NCBI GenBank assembly: GCA_010015805.1
Contig: ML978132.1
Location: 806,001-870,000 of the forward strand
Source of the DNA: Rhizodiscina lignyota
Lineage: Eukaryota > Ascomycota > Dothideomycetes > Aulographales > Rhizodiscinaceae
Direction of reading: 5' to 3'
Length of the DNA: 64,000 bases
The notes below the pieces were generated by a model, which was not told the DNA's origin, ran no database searches, and saw only the letters and a program-made list of their open reading frames with translations. Positions 23,201 to 34,770 of the stretch are shown piece after piece; position 1 is the stretch's first letter, and the number at the start of each line of letters is the position of its first letter. The position numbers and the translations under genes were made by a program.

Positions 23201-24587
23201 TCTCCACGACTCTGGTCGCTGCAATGACCCTCGCCATTGCCATCGGCTGGAAACTCGGCCTTGTCTGCACCGCCACCATTCCCGTTCTTCTGGCCTGCGG
23301 GTTCTTCCGGTTCTGGATGCTCGCCCGCTTCCAGACGCGCGCAAAAAAGGCGTACGAGAAATCTGCAGGCTACGCATGCGAAGCGACGTCCGCGATTCGA
23401 ACTGTTGCGAGCCTGACAAGAGAGCAGGATGTGTGGAATAACTACCACGACCAGTTGACGGCCCAGGGCGCAAAGTCGCTGCAGAGTGTGCTCAGGAGCT
23501 CGACGCTGTATGCGAGTAGTCAGTCGTTTATTTTCTTGTGCAATGCGCTGGGCTTTTGGTATGGTGGCACGCTGATCGGGCGTGGCGAGTACACAATTTT
23601 CCAGTTCTTCGTGTGCTTTACGGCTGTCATTTTCGGTGCGCAGTCGGCGGGTACGATCTTTTCTTTTGCCCCGGATATGGGGAAGGCGAAGCACGCTGCG
23701 GCCCAGCTAAAAACGCTGTTCGATCGTGTCCCGGAGATTGATAGTTGGAGTCAGGATGGGGAGAAGGTGGAACAGATGGACGGTTCGATCGAGTTCCGTG
23801 ATGTCCATTTCCGCTATCCGACAAGACCGGAGCAACCTGTCCTTCGGGGCTTGGATTTTACAGTCAAGCCGGGCCAATACGTTGCGCTTGTAGGCGCTTC
23901 GGGCTGCGGTAAATCCACCACGATTGCGCTGCTCGAGAGGTTTTACGATCCGCTCGTTGGCGGTGTTTTCGTCGACGGCAAGGAGATTAGCAGTCTGAAT
24001 CTCACTCAATATCGCAGCCATTTGGCGCTCGTCAGTCAGGAGCCGACGCTGTATCAGGGCACGATTCGGGAGAATGTTCTGCTAGGGAGTGATCGCGAGG
24101 ATGAGGTCACCGATGAGGAAATTGAGAAGGCATGTCGTGATGCAAATATTTATGAGTTTGTGATGAGTTTGCCGTAAGTTGCCTTCGTTTGACATAACCC
24201 GAACAGCTACTGATTTAAGAAATGAATAGTGACGGTTTTCAAACACTCTGCGGCTCCAAAGGCACACTCCTCTCCGGCGGCCAGAAACAGCGTGTCGCCA
24301 TTGCTCGCGCGCTCCTTCGCAACCCGAAAATCTTGCTCCTCGACGAGGCCACTTCCGCGCTCGACTCCGAGTCCGAGAAGGTCGTCCAGGCAGCGTTGGA
24401 TCATGCCGCAAAGGGTAGAACTACAATTGCCGTCGCTCACCGGCTAAGCACGATCCAAAAGGCTGACATGATCTATGTCATTGACCAGGGTAGAGTGTTG
24501 GAGAGCGGTACGCACGGCGATTTGGTGGCGAAGAAGGGGAGGTACTTTGAGCTTGTGAATTTGCAGAGTTTGGGCAAGATGGGCTAG
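20295..24587 (+). CDS. Full-length ABCB (MDR/P-glycoprotein-type) transporter
   Basis: Exons 20295-20632, 20727-21489, 21538-24173 and 24230-24587 encode 1364 aa in the order TMD1-NBD1-TMD2-NBD2. The first about 110 residues are a charged cytosolic tail. NBD1 has Walker [10 protein letters not shown] (about 485), signature LLSGGQKQR (about 597) and [15 protein letters not shown]2 has GASGCGKST (about 1153), LLSGGQKQR and [12 protein letters not shown]. Both ATP sites therefore look competent, unlike PDR-type proteins. Relatives are Pmd1 and Aspergillus Mdr1/AtrD-type exporters of drugs and hydrophobic metabolites at the plasma membrane; Ste6-type pheromone export is less likely. The intron at 24174-24229 splits NBD2 just before the signature motif. 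The substrate is unknown. Confidence 0.95.
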
Positions 24588-25129
24588 ACACAGTTGCTGA
24601 ATGGGTTTTGGTATGCATTGCGACGGCGCATTAGGGTTGCTCTCGGCTGTGAAAGGTACACGCTTGGGATCTTGGTATGATGTAGCTGCGTGAGCAGCTC
24701 AACTCCACTTTTCTCAATTGTTTGAGTAGATAGATATGCTAGATATCCTGGCTCATGTCCCATTAGTCTGAAGTACCTTATGATGGAAATACATGTCTCG
24801 CGCTTGTCTTCGAATTCTGAGTGCTCAATGCCGAAGATGTGCCGCATTGCAGCGCTGACTGAAGGCAGTAGCAACCTCGAATGGACGACATGACCGAGCA
24901 CAGACTGAGCACAGACTCTATGATTGTAACTGTAGATTTGCGAGTTGCTAAATATAGTATGTACATGGTGGTGAGGTACAGCTCGTCTCCCTACACCTTT
25001 CCCCTCTTCCCACCAGCCAAAAAGAAGAGTCTACCACCACTCCATCCTCCTCCCTGGTGCGAGGTTTGGGGGTGGGACAAGTCAAAAAGAGGTCAAAAAA
25101 GTAAACCCACTGCCGCGGCCGGATGAATT
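24588..25129. other. Intergenic, 3' flanks of ABC gene and tRNA
   Basis: No gene is seen. The right end carries the A-runs that terminate the minus-strand tRNA transcript. Confidence 0.45.
25084..25100 (-). terminator. RNA polymerase III terminator of tRNA-Met
   Basis: On the minus strand T6 (25100-25095) and T5 (25088-25084) occur about 30-45 nt after the tRNA 3' end. Runs of four or more T end Pol III transcripts. Confidence 0.65.
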
Positions 25130-25233
25130 GTCCCCGGCGAGAATCGAACTCGCGGCCTTCGGATTTCCCGGACTTCGTCCGGATCATACAATTAGTATGA
25201 GACCGACGTGATAACCGACTACACCACGGAGAC
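25130..25233 (-). tRNA. tRNA-Met (CAT, elongator) with 31-nt intron
   Basis: Exons 25233-25196 and 25164-25130 give a 73 nt tRNA. The acceptor GTCTCCG pairs with CGGGGAC (one G-U). The D arm has G18G19, and the T arm is GCGAG-TTCGATT-CTCGC. U33 is followed by CAT and A37, with the intron at the canonical position after base 37. The anticodon stem TCGGT/TCCGA has a U-U at its top, as in yeast elongator tRNA-Met (TCAGT/TCTGA). The intron (25195-25165) holds its own hairpin, TCCGGAC-GAA-GTCCGGG. Elongator rather than initiator is inferred from similarity to the yeast elongator and the TTCGA T loop. Confidence 0.88.
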
Positions 25234-26208
25234 GTTCAAGCAAGGCTTGAGTGGCATTGGTCCGAAAATTCAACTTGAAATATATAGGGCAAAATTATTC
25301 CCAGTAAAAGCAATATTCGTCATCGATCCGCTCCTCCAATTTTTTGCTTAGGTAGTTTGCCGAAGCGCGTCTCACAGTCCCGCACACTCTGTCGCAGTCT
25401 CGCAGAGTTTTTCGATCTCTCTCTCGCAAAATACCGTATTTATCGCGCTCTTTCGCTGAAGCTGAAGGCCCTGACTTAGCACTCATACATATAAAACTCT
25501 ATACGCCTGTAGTTATGAGCAAGCCTACTGTTTACTTTAGAAGGTTAGTGATGGCTTTTAACCCCCAACCAGCTTCGGCGACAGAGCGCGATAACCACGG
25601 CATGGCTCCCGAGAGACAACAATCGTAGGGTAGCCCGTAAATTTGAACCTACTCTAATGCTGCCAATTTACGCGCTGCTATATAATACAGCACGACGAGA
25701 GGCTACTGAAAGGCAATGGGTGATGTACCGCCATTGCCGCCTCATCCCCAGCAGGTCGAGATCGCACACGGTCCTTTCTCAACATCGGCAGCCCACTACA
25801 CTACGGCACAGATCGTCGAACCTTAACGTATAGACGCGGTAAATATAGATGCCGCTACAAATATCTTTGGGCTCCTCAGATGCTGCCATGGCTCGGAGTA
25901 TCCCCACGAGTACGGAGTAAGATTCGGTCAAACCACACGCCCGGATCAGCAGCACAGACGAATACTCGAGCATAAGACTCGTTCACAAGCTGAAAATGAT
26001 ATGCAGGTACTAACTTTCCATCGTATGTTTACCTCTGTTTCACCGATAGCTCCGCGATTTCTATTTCAGGACGAGGACGGCGTATTGAGCCTTGGTTTGG
26101 CAGAGGATTCCACAAGTACTTAACAACGAACATCCCTCTTCCTGAAGCCGCACGAAGTCATAAGATTCCCTTTAATTCGCAAAGGACATTTCATAAACAT
26201 TCGTAACA
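25234..26208. other. Intergenic beside the tRNA, possible small ORF
   Basis: A minus-strand ORF at 25486-25295 starts with ATG and encodes 63 charged residues (AKERDKYGILRERDRKTL). I do not recognise it. The rest is broken in all frames. Sequence beside tRNAs is a common insertion target, but no terminal repeats or element domains were seen. Confidence 0.3.
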
Positions 26209-27031
26209 ATGTCTAAGCCGTCAATTATAATTGTGCACGGTGCTTATCACCAGCCTGCTCATTTTGAGAGCCTCATCAAGGTCCTCCGAGATGCCGGATA
26301 CCGAGTGTTTGCGCCTCCCCTGCCTTCAACGTTTGCGACTCCAGCTGTCTCAGACATGGACCCAGATGTTGAAGCCGTTGTAAAAGCAGTTTCGGCTGAG
26401 GTGGACGAAGGTCAAGAAGTTGTTGTCTTCGCCCACTCGTACGGCGGAATGCCAGCCTCTTCAGCGCTCCCAGGCCTGGACAAGAAAAGCCGTCAAGAGC
26501 AAGGGTTGAAAGGAGGCGTCATAGGCGTTGTCTATCTGGCGGCAATGATGCCCGATGAAGGCTTGACTTTGATGGATTATCGCCCGCAGGACAAAGAATT
26601 GGTGGCTTCGGGGAAAATCAAGATTGTACGGATTAGCAGGAATCCACTGATGCATACCAGGACCTCTCCACTGACAAAAACAGGTCGACGGCATCCACAG
26701 AATCTCTCCAGAAGAAGCGCGTTTTTTGATGTATAACCGCCAAACTGACCCAGCGATAATCGATCGTGCCTGTTCACTACTCACATTTTGGGCTGTTGGG
26801 TGCGGTATGGCGCCGATGAAATACAATCCATGGCGAAACGGCATTCCGTGTACCTACATCTTCTGCGAGAACGACACTACAATGCCTCTGGAACTCCAGA
26901 CGAAACTGACCGAGGGCCGCAGTATTGACGTTATTCGATGCGATGGTGATCACAGTCCGTTCTTGGACCGACCAGAATGGGTTGCGAAAGTGATCAAGAA
27001 GGTGGCGGGCGAAAAAGGATTGGAGCTATAG
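26209..27031 (+). CDS. Alpha/beta-hydrolase (AB_hydrolase-1 type esterase)
   Basis: Exons 26209-26625 and 26684-27031 (58 nt intron GTACGG...CAG, branch CACTGAC) encode 254 aa. The oxyanion segment IIIVHGAYHQPAHFE opens the protein. The nucleophile elbow is FAHSYGGMP, a G-x-S-x-G variant with Ala at the first position. CENDTTMP supplies the acid loop and CDGDHSPFL the catalytic His. There is no signal peptide, so it is cytosolic. This compact type resembles fungal salicylate-esterase/hydroxynitrile-lyase-like hydrolases acting on small esters. The substrate is not predictable. Confidence 0.87.
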
Positions 27032-28377
27032 CATCACGTCACTGCGGTGCATCCTGTCGGTTGAATTGACTTGTTGTCTGGCAGCATTTGCGATTCCCCG
27101 TGCATTGATAGATGGGCGGCGCTGCTACGAGAGGAACTGAGCTGTGCGCAGCGTGAGATTCTCGCCAAGTCGGTACAGGTTGAAGAGGCTCCTGCAAATA
27201 TTGAACGCAATTTTCCACATTGTTGCAATATTCACGTATCCCTTCTCGGTTCACTCCATATGTTCTCACATAACACACTTATGTATTTGGAGTTAGCGTG
27301 CGTAAGCTAATGCAGTCGAGCAAAATCCATCTCCGTGTAAGCCTGAGAGAAGTCTGAAATACTGTCCCTAATTAACAAAATCATTACCGGCGACGCTCCA
27401 TTCCCCAACGATAACCACACGCAGGTATTGATCGATGCTCCAGCCTTTCAAAGCATTCAAAATCTGGTCTCAACGCCTGTGTCGACCGCAATACGTGCTC
27501 AAGCTCCAGCCAGTGCTCAATGAAGCGCAGAGCTGTAGCCGATTGACGAAGCTTCCGCGGCCTGTAACATCTTTGGTGACATCGGTGGCCTTTATGTCTT
27601 GGTCCTTCGCGGCACCAAGGACACTAGCTTTCTCAATGGCGCCTATGCTGTCAGTTACCTATTTTACCTTGCCCCTGATTACTTATTGGAATTCGGCGAA
27701 TGGTACAATATCATGAACGACATAATCACCGCGCTCGACCTTTGAAGGCCCTATTTGAGAGCACCGTCATACCAAGAGTCAAGGCAGTGAGCGACATATA
27801 GACCGAGAAAGTCAATGCTGCGTCGAAAGCTTTCTGAATTTTGTTTGGCTGGTTCCGCGTGTGGTTCACACGTGTAGTTCATTTGGGGAAGCGGTAGACC
27901 AACACAATGACACGCCTGTCATTAACATGACATTCATTGCAAATCTTGGTTTCGACTTCGGCGGTTTTCTGTCGTACCCGGCTCTCAAAAACGAGGACAT
28001 TGCTCTCGTGCAAAAGTTTTGGGAGGTGTCTACATGACCGCTTGCTTTTTGTGCGAGCCAGACTCTCAATGGTTGATTGGTGGTTCGGCAGATTGACCAG
28101 AGTGTGTCCTTTGTATCTATGTATTACGGTCTCTGTTGAATATGAATGATGCATAAATCGGCACCTTATTTGAATTAAAGTGCATCAGAACTCAGTAGAT
28201 GTCAGAACGATGTAAGCAATGCCGCTGTCATTCCAGCGACCGCCCATTCGCCCAAGTAATAAGGCTCCCAATGCAAAACATCCAAAGCACAACTGGCCAC
28301 CTTCAACACCGAAAAGTCGCCTGAATAGTCAGATATTTGAAAAGTCCGCAGTCGCTCTTCACCTGAGGTCCCGTTTG
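27032..28377. other. Gene-poor stretch with a possible coding relic
   Basis: Between about 27369 and 27745 two neighbouring plus-strand frames read like protein (one includes GGLYVLVLRGTKDTSFLNG) but do not join by any splice I can see. It could be a decayed gene of unknown family. Nothing else is supported. Confidence 0.25.
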
Positions 28378-28776
28378 TCAAAACCACTTAGGATACCAGC
28401 CCTCGATGTACATTTCGTCCATCTTAGAGAAATTGAGGTTCGGATTGATGGTAATCTTCGTATTAATGAATTCTAGCATGTGGTCCGTGAAGAGGATGGG
28501 AAAAGGGGAAGTGCAGGCTTCGATAAATTCTCTGGCCCTTCGGAGGACGTCGATCGGCGGTGACATCCCCCACGTCGCCTTGCATGCTTTCTCCAACTCC
28601 TCATAGAAGCCAGGCTTCGAGTCTCGCTTGTCCTGAGCATCCCCCCAAATAGCCATAAGCCCACCAACTAGCTGACCCTTTTTCACTTTCACTCCCTCCT
28701 GTTGAGCCGTAATAGCTGCCATCGGCTCCCACTCCTCGCTGTCCAGTGCGCTTATCTGATGAAACCACGTTATCAT
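28378..28776 (-). CDS. Orphan protein of 132 aa
   Basis: The single ORF starts with ATG at 28776 and ends at 28378. Composition is protein-like: Trp-rich motifs ITWFHQISALDSEEWEP, GQLVGGLMAIWGDAQDK and EMYIEGWYPKWF. No signal peptide or membrane helix is visible. The frame stays open upstream to about 28845 (reading YFNILLINDHEIHLQ) but without an in-frame ATG, so an upstream exon may have been missed. CTATTTAAT near 29030 on the minus strand could be its TATA element. The family is not recognised. Confidence 0.45.
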   Translation of the reverse strand: MITWFHQISALDSEEWEPMAAITAQQEGVKVKKGQLVGGLMAIWGDAQDKRDSKPGFYEELEKACKATWGMSPPIDVLRRAREFIEACTSPFPILFTDHMLEFINTKITINPNLNFSKMDEMYIEGWYPKWF

Positions 28777-29154
28777 GATTTGCAAGTGAATCTCGTGGTC
28801 GTTGATAAGGAGAATATTGAAGTAAGCCTTGCGTTGAGTAGAAATGGATAGTGATCAATGTGTGTTTTATGCGAAAAGAACACTGTGATTCAAGGGTAAG
28901 TTTCACTGTGTGATTGATGTAGTTGTGATCTGAGGCCTATTTGAGTGTAGCTTGGTTCGAACAGTTCAGCGACTAGAGCCTTGTTTATGGAGAGAAGAAT
29001 GGGAAAGAACAAGAGCCGGATTAAATAGGCGCGGTGTTTGCCAAGGCTTTCTGTACACAGACGCATAATGCCACTGTTGTTTTCGGTTCTGCAGTTTGGA
29101 GATGTTGACACATCCATCGGCGGTACCACGTGGGACTCTGTTTGAGCTACTTTC
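28777..29154. other. Intergenic, 5' flank of the orphan gene and 3' flank of the MFS gene
   Basis: It holds the possible TATA element and leader of the orphan gene. No further feature is seen. Confidence 0.4.
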
Positions 29155-31024
29155 TCAAGCAGTCTCGTCGGGTTCCGCAGTATTCTCGATATGCGACACC
29201 GTCATCTCAAAATCTCCTTTCGCCCGCAATTGATCCAATACTGCTGCGGAAGTCGCAGTCGACGCTTCACCTCCGATCTTTGCTTCGTCGCCATCAAAGT
29301 ACTTGGCGATTTCTTCCAGTGGAGTGTTCTTCGTTTCGACCCAAAGAAAGTACACCACCACAAATATTACGACAAGAAAGACGTCGTAGAAGATGTAAAA
29401 TTTCCAACCAGCATTTTGCACCCCGACTGGATTGATGTACTGGTTGAGCAGCGCGCTGCTAACGCCAAAGAAAGTGAGACTGAGGCCTTTCGCTCTGATC
29501 TCGTATGGAAGAATCTCGATTGGGTACGCAAGAACTAGACCTTGCCTGCTAGGCGTTAACAGTGTATAATGAAAGCACTTGGGGGAATTCAGACCTCCCA
29601 GCCGCAGTTGAAAGCTGTGTAAAACAAAAAGATGGCAACAATGACACCTTTCGCATCACCTGCATCACCTGTCTCCTTATATTTCGCAGATAAGATAGTC
29701 CAGATAACGAAGCATACGACCATTGAGCCCGTGCTTGTCAGGACCATCGGTCGACGTCCAAAGCGATCAATGTTGAAGGCGGCCCACATGGCGACGATGA
29801 AATTCCAAATCTGGAGTCCACCATTAAGACCAGCTTGCTCCGGGCTTGACGTGATCCCAACCGTCTCCAGAACTGGGACAAGGTAGTACGAAACAAGGCC
29901 GTTGCCGCACCACTGGGAGAAGAAGCCCTGGAGGTAGCAGATGAGGCTGCGTTTTCGATTACCGGGCGTCTTGAGGAGATCAATCCAAGACATGCGGCTA
30001 GCGAATTCCTTCTCCAGTGCTAGTGTCTCTTGGATTTCAATGAACTCCGCAGTGACAAAGTCGGTGGCTTCGCCGTTGCCGTGGTATTTCTTCAGTGTTG
30101 AAAGAGCTTGGTCGTGTCGGTCATTAGCGATGAGGAAGCGCGGAGACTGTTCAAATCAGTAAAGCATAAAGCCAGTACTCAGAAGCATGCTTACTTCGGG
30201 GACAATCCAGACGAAAACAATTTGGATCAGTGCTGGGAATGCCTGCAGAATGGAGGGTATCCGCCACGCAAAGTTGTTACTGATATTTATTGTCCTGGAG
30301 TGATCAGCAATGAGGACTTGATTGCAGTTCGAGGGACTTACCCAAACGTGACCCAAGCGGCAACGATTGATCCGAAGTACCAGGTTGAATTGTACACTGC
30401 GGTTATTCGAGCACGATGTTGAGTGTGCGCCAACTCTGTAACCAGTAACGGTGCACTTCCGTGATCAATCATGACTTCCGACACGTTAACAAGGTTTCAA
30501 CGGCATTGTAAAATTAATTCTGTCACCGACCTCCGAATCCTGTAATGAATCTGGCGCCGACAAACATGCCAACTTCATGCCGGTTAGCAACAGCCCAGAG
30601 ATGCTTAGCACAGGGCTTCGAAATGCTTACAGTTGACACTGGCAGACTGTATGGCAACGCCGATAATTGAAATTATACTCCCAATGACAATGCCCCAGCG
30701 TCTTCCCAGCTTGTCCGCAATCGTAGCTGGAAATGGAAAAGGCACAACTGCAACTAGTTGGCCAAGTCCGAAAGACAAGTTGTAGAAGGCAAGCAATGAT
30801 CCTTTCGGATGGTTGAAGTACTCCTGCCATTGAGAACTTGTCTGCAAAGCGTTCATCATGCTCCCATCATATCCATTGGTCATCGAAGTAACGAGAGGGA
30901 TGATGAGCAACGCGTAGAGCATGCGCAGCCCAGGTTCTTTCCACCATGTCACAGCGGGAAACGACCTATTTCCAAGCGTGAATGTACCTCTTTGTCGAGA
31001 AGGAGCTATTTTTCGGGGCGCCAT
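29155..31024 (-). CDS. MFS sugar transporter, lactose permease/STL1-like, with one unresolved junction
   Basis: Exons 31024-30631, 30572-30531, 30474-30342, 30294-30195 and 30146-29595 join in phase; the last coding block runs to 29155. Together they give about 535 residues with 12 expected membrane spans. Family marks: NGYDGSMMNALQTSSQW, ADKLGRRWG (A loop), VTELAHTQHRARITAVYNS, SPRFLIANDRHDQA, GFFSQWCGNGLVSYYL, DRFGRRPM, and PIEILPYEIRAKGLSLTF near the end. These are typical of fungal hexose/lactose permeases. Between exon 5 (ending GAG at 29595, donor GTCTGA) and the last block (in frame from CTA at 29538), no GT-AG choice keeps the frame. TAG, CAG and AAG acceptors at 29549, 29546 and 29541 all leave it shifted. 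The gene may thus be newly inactive, use a non-canonical junction, or contain a sequence error. It is divergent from the GH2 gene. Confidence 0.75.
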
Positions 31025-31627
31025 TATTACAAAATTGGATCAATGGCCAAAGACCGATGTTGACGTGATGAACAGCAAGAGAAGAAGGAAAAGAAGCCCA
31101 ACTTACGGTAATTCGAAGCACCACTGTCGGGGTTGGCATGTATCTCAACCTAAATAGTTCTAGATCGACAACGTCTCACTAGAAACATCAAGCATATACC
31201 CATCTGATGACGGAGGCTTATCTTGTTTGGAGGCTTGACCGAGGGTTTGGAGAAAATATCCATGTTGTTTGTTACGCTCGGCAGAATTGTCGGTTCAAGA
31301 AAGAACAGTGATTTGCTGGTCTTTCTCCCCGTGGGGAGGCGATCTTCTGCAGGCTCTCCATCGTCCTCTTGAGCTTCATTGGACGTATATAATTTTCCGA
31401 CGGTACCCCGCCAGCTCTCTTGCGTCGAAGATGCAGCGGCTCTCTGTCCGAGGATTCAATGCCTCATTCGAGCTAGGATGAAGCATCAGTGGAGCTGGGA
31501 ATAGGCATCTTCCGAGACTAAATAGCCGTTGAACGGGAGTTACAGAGGTACTTTCGTATGGCGGTATAAAGACGGTATTAAGAGTGGCACTACAGAAAGT
31601 TCGAAAGGGCTGAAAAGAATTTTCACG
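31025..31627. promoter_or_regulatory. Bidirectional promoter of sugar transporter and GH2 gene
   Basis: The 603 bp between the two start codons is without supported ORFs. Shared regulation by the imported sugar is plausible; no clear operator was identified. Confidence 0.4.
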
Positions 31628-34365
31628 ATGTCGGCACTCTACCTCCGAACGCCGATCGATTCAGGCTGGCAATTCAAGGAGGACGAAGAAAACGAAACCA
31701 AATTTCTACCAGTGACGAGTTTCCCAACCGTCATACATCTCGACCTACTCGGACATGGTAAAATTCCAGAGCCTCCGAAGGATCGAAATTCTGAGGTGAT
31801 CCAATGGGTCGGGGAGAAGAAATGGCTTTACCGCACCGATTTCAACACCCCGAAAGCCTCGAGAGGCTCTCGATATGCCAAACAAGTGCTTGTGTTCGAT
31901 GGACTTGATACGTTCTGCACAATTACGCTCAATGGAAAGGAGATCCAGAAGACAGCGAACATGTTCTTACAATACCGAGTCGAGGTCACCGATGCCCTGC
32001 GCGAAGACGGCAAGAACAGGCTGGAGCTGTTGTTCGATTCTGCTCTTCTGGAAGGAAAGCGGCTTGAAGAAGAGCAAGGCTTTAAGAATCTGTTTTGGAA
32101 CGGAGATTCTTGCAGAATGAACGTGCGCAAGATTGGCTGCCATTTTGGCTGGGACTGGTTCGTTCCCGTCGCATACCACTCAAATCATGCTTTTGACACA
32201 GCTAAAGGGCACCTACCCTTCTCACCTGTGGCCCGTGGCGACCAATAATGCTTGAGAGCTTCGACGTTCGCATCTCTGACTTGGAGATTGATATTGAAGT
32301 CAGCGATACTCTGGAATCTGCACGAATCACGATTATGCCGCATGTGGAGACGCAACTCAAAGAGACGACAGTCAACATCACTTTGTACGACCCACAAGGC
32401 ACCAAAATCCACGCAAAGGTTATGAGTGGAGGGGCGAGTATGGTTTTCACAGTATCAGATCCCAAGCTTTGGTACCCCGTGGGATACGGAAGCCAGCCGC
32501 TTTACCGGATCAATGCCACTGTCCAGCATAACGGGCATGAAGTGAACAAACGGGCGGGCCTCCGCCATCTCGAGCTTGTGCAAAGGCCGATCCCAAAACA
32601 TGAGGGATTAACATTTTTCTTCAAAGTCAACAACATCCCCATCTACTGCCACGGCACCGACTGGGTCCCGGGAGATACGTTCCTCAGTAGAATCACACCA
32701 CAGCGATACCGGGACTGGATCGAGCTCGCGGTTGAAGGAAATCAGAACATGATCCGCATCTGGGGCGGTGGACTGTACGAGGATGACTGCTTTTACGACA
32801 TTTGCGACGAGCTTGGTGTTCTTATCTGGCACGACTTTATGCTAGGCTGTGGCGTTTACCCCGTGAACGACTTCATGATGACTACGATACGCAAGGAAGC
32901 AGAGTACAACTTGCGGCGCCTGCGGCACCATTCGTGTATTGTGCTGTGGTGCGGCAATAATGAAGATCATATGTTTGCGGAGCTCCATCATCTTGAGTAC
33001 GACCAGAATGACAAGGATCCCGAGAACTGGCTGAAGACGAATTGGGCGGCACGGTACTACTATGACAAGATGTTGAAGGATATCTGCGAGGATATGGTTC
33101 CTCGTGTACCGTATTGGAATAGCAGTCCATACGGTGGAGCTTGGAGCAATGATCCCACGATCGGAGATATCCATTCGTGGAATTTCTGGGTAGGTCTGAT
33201 GAGAGTGCAGCTGATGACTCTGAACAATGTCCAAATAATAGCAGGGTCGAAGAACTGACGACTGTTACAGATGGCAGACCAACCTCGCCTCCCATATCAA
33301 GACTATGAAACGAGGACTGGCCGCTTCGTTAGCGAATTCGGCATGAAATCGTATCCAGCTTTCCGTTCCATCAAACAACTTATCACTGATCCCAAAGAGC
33401 GACATCCACAATCCAAAACTTTGGATCTCTGGCACTGTGCACCGGGAGACCAACGCACAATCGCTCTGTACCTCATCGATAATCAATGCCACAGCACAAG
33501 CCTCGAGGATTACGTCTATGCCACGCAGCTCAACCAAGCTGAAGCAATGGACTTTGCACTTCGTGCATTCCGCCGGTTGTGGAGAGGGCCAGGGCGAGAA
33601 GAGTGCGCGGGAAATCTCATATGGCAGTTGAATGACTGCTTCCCGTCCGTGAGCTGGTCTCTTGCAGACTCTTTCATGCGTCCAAAGCTTGCGTATTATG
33701 TTACAAAGCGGGATTATGCTCCTGTGATAGTGGGTTCTGCCAGACGGGTTGTTGAGCATCCGAAGGACAAGTACACGAAAGTATTCATCGATCGCACGAC
33801 GTATGTTGACATCTGGGGGTCGAACCTCACAACGAAATCGATAGCCGCAGAGATCTTAATAGCTTTCTTTTCTATCAAGGACGGGACGCTACTCTCGAGA
33901 AAACAGAGCCAGTTCGATCTTGCGCCCAATCGCTCTGCAGAACTTACATCATTCGATTTCGAGAAGGACTGGCGTGTCGAAGCACGCGATATCGCGGCTG
34001 CAGTACACCTCCTCGATGCAAATAAGCGCGTTATTGCTCGCTACGTAGACTGGCCGCAGCCGCTCCGACATCTCGACTTCTCTTCAGCGACAGTCACCAT
34101 CCGCAAGATGAAAGATGGTTCGAACGGTTCTGCTGCGGATTTCTCAGTCATGGTCGAGGTAACAGGCGGATTAGCGAAAGGTGTAGAGCTGTCGGTTGAT
34201 ATCAATGATCCTGACGTTGCAGATGCTTTTACTTTCAGTGACAATTGTTTGGATCTTGTTCCTGGCGAACCTCAGGAGGTGTTTGTCACTGCACGGAAAG
34301 GTGGCAAGTTACCTGAGGGCGATGTGACGGCCATTGAACGGCATTACGGAGAGCGTTCTAAATGA
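31628..34365 (+). CDS. GH2 beta-mannosidase (intracellular, mndB-like)
   Basis: Exons 31628-32157, 32208-33189 and 33271-34365 encode 868 aa. Intron 1 (GTTCGT...AAG, 50 nt) removes an apparent stop and restores GWDWAPTLLTCGPWRPI, a signature of this group. In order: a jelly-roll N-domain (SALYLRTPIDSGWQFKEDEE), an Ig-like domain, and the TIM barrel with acid/base Glu in LWCGNNEDHMF (about 428) and nucleophile Glu in RFVSEFGMKSYP (about 527), then C-terminal beta domains. There is no signal peptide, so it hydrolyses imported manno-oligosaccharides, removing beta-1,4-mannosyl ends. The length fits type-B beta-mannosidases (about 840). A divergent sugar permease supports the uptake model. Confidence 0.93.
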
Positions 34366-34770
34366 GGTATACATAATGTAATGCAGAGCGCTTTATTTGG
34401 GGTTCTTTTGACACGCTTGACGGCGAGACCGTTGACGTCAGTGTTGACATTGAGGTTTGAATTCGAGATGGACCTCGGCAAGGAACCAAAGTAGGTATTT
34501 TGCGACTCGGGAGGGCATATTCACGTTCACATTCGCTCACACCACCAACCCAAAGTAAGGCAATGTGCAATTGCAGATTACCAGTTACTAAGCCTCGGTA
34601 AGCATATCGTGAAATTTCAGTGAAGCGCCTGTGCTCGGTCTTGATTTGCGGGGTCGTGTAATTAGAGCAAACATTTGTGTTACTCCGTCGGAAATGAAGA
34701 TCACTTTTTGAATTTTTTTTGTTCCTTTTCAATACACTTCTTACACCTTCTTCAACTTTTATATATCAGG
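34366..34770. other. Intergenic, promoter of the alcohol dehydrogenase
   Basis: No gene is seen. TATATAT at about 34759-34766 lies almost at the start codon and is unlikely to act as a TATA box for it. Confidence 0.4.

Noticed and set aside
22927-23694. 255-codon ORF antisense to the ABC transporter
   Set aside because: Shadow of a strongly coding sense strand.
25130-25233. tRNA-Ile(AAT) reading of the tRNA
   Set aside because: It would leave a variable region of about 30 nt and no U33/A37 context; the CAT reading with intron satisfies all conserved positions.
25295-26200. Possible mobile-element remnant beside the tRNA
   Set aside because: No terminal repeats, target-site duplication or element domains could be found by eye.
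32158-32250. Apparent stop splitting the GH2 gene into two ORFs
   Set aside because: A 50-nt intron (GTTCGT...AAG) restores the conserved GWDWAPT...GPWRPI segment.
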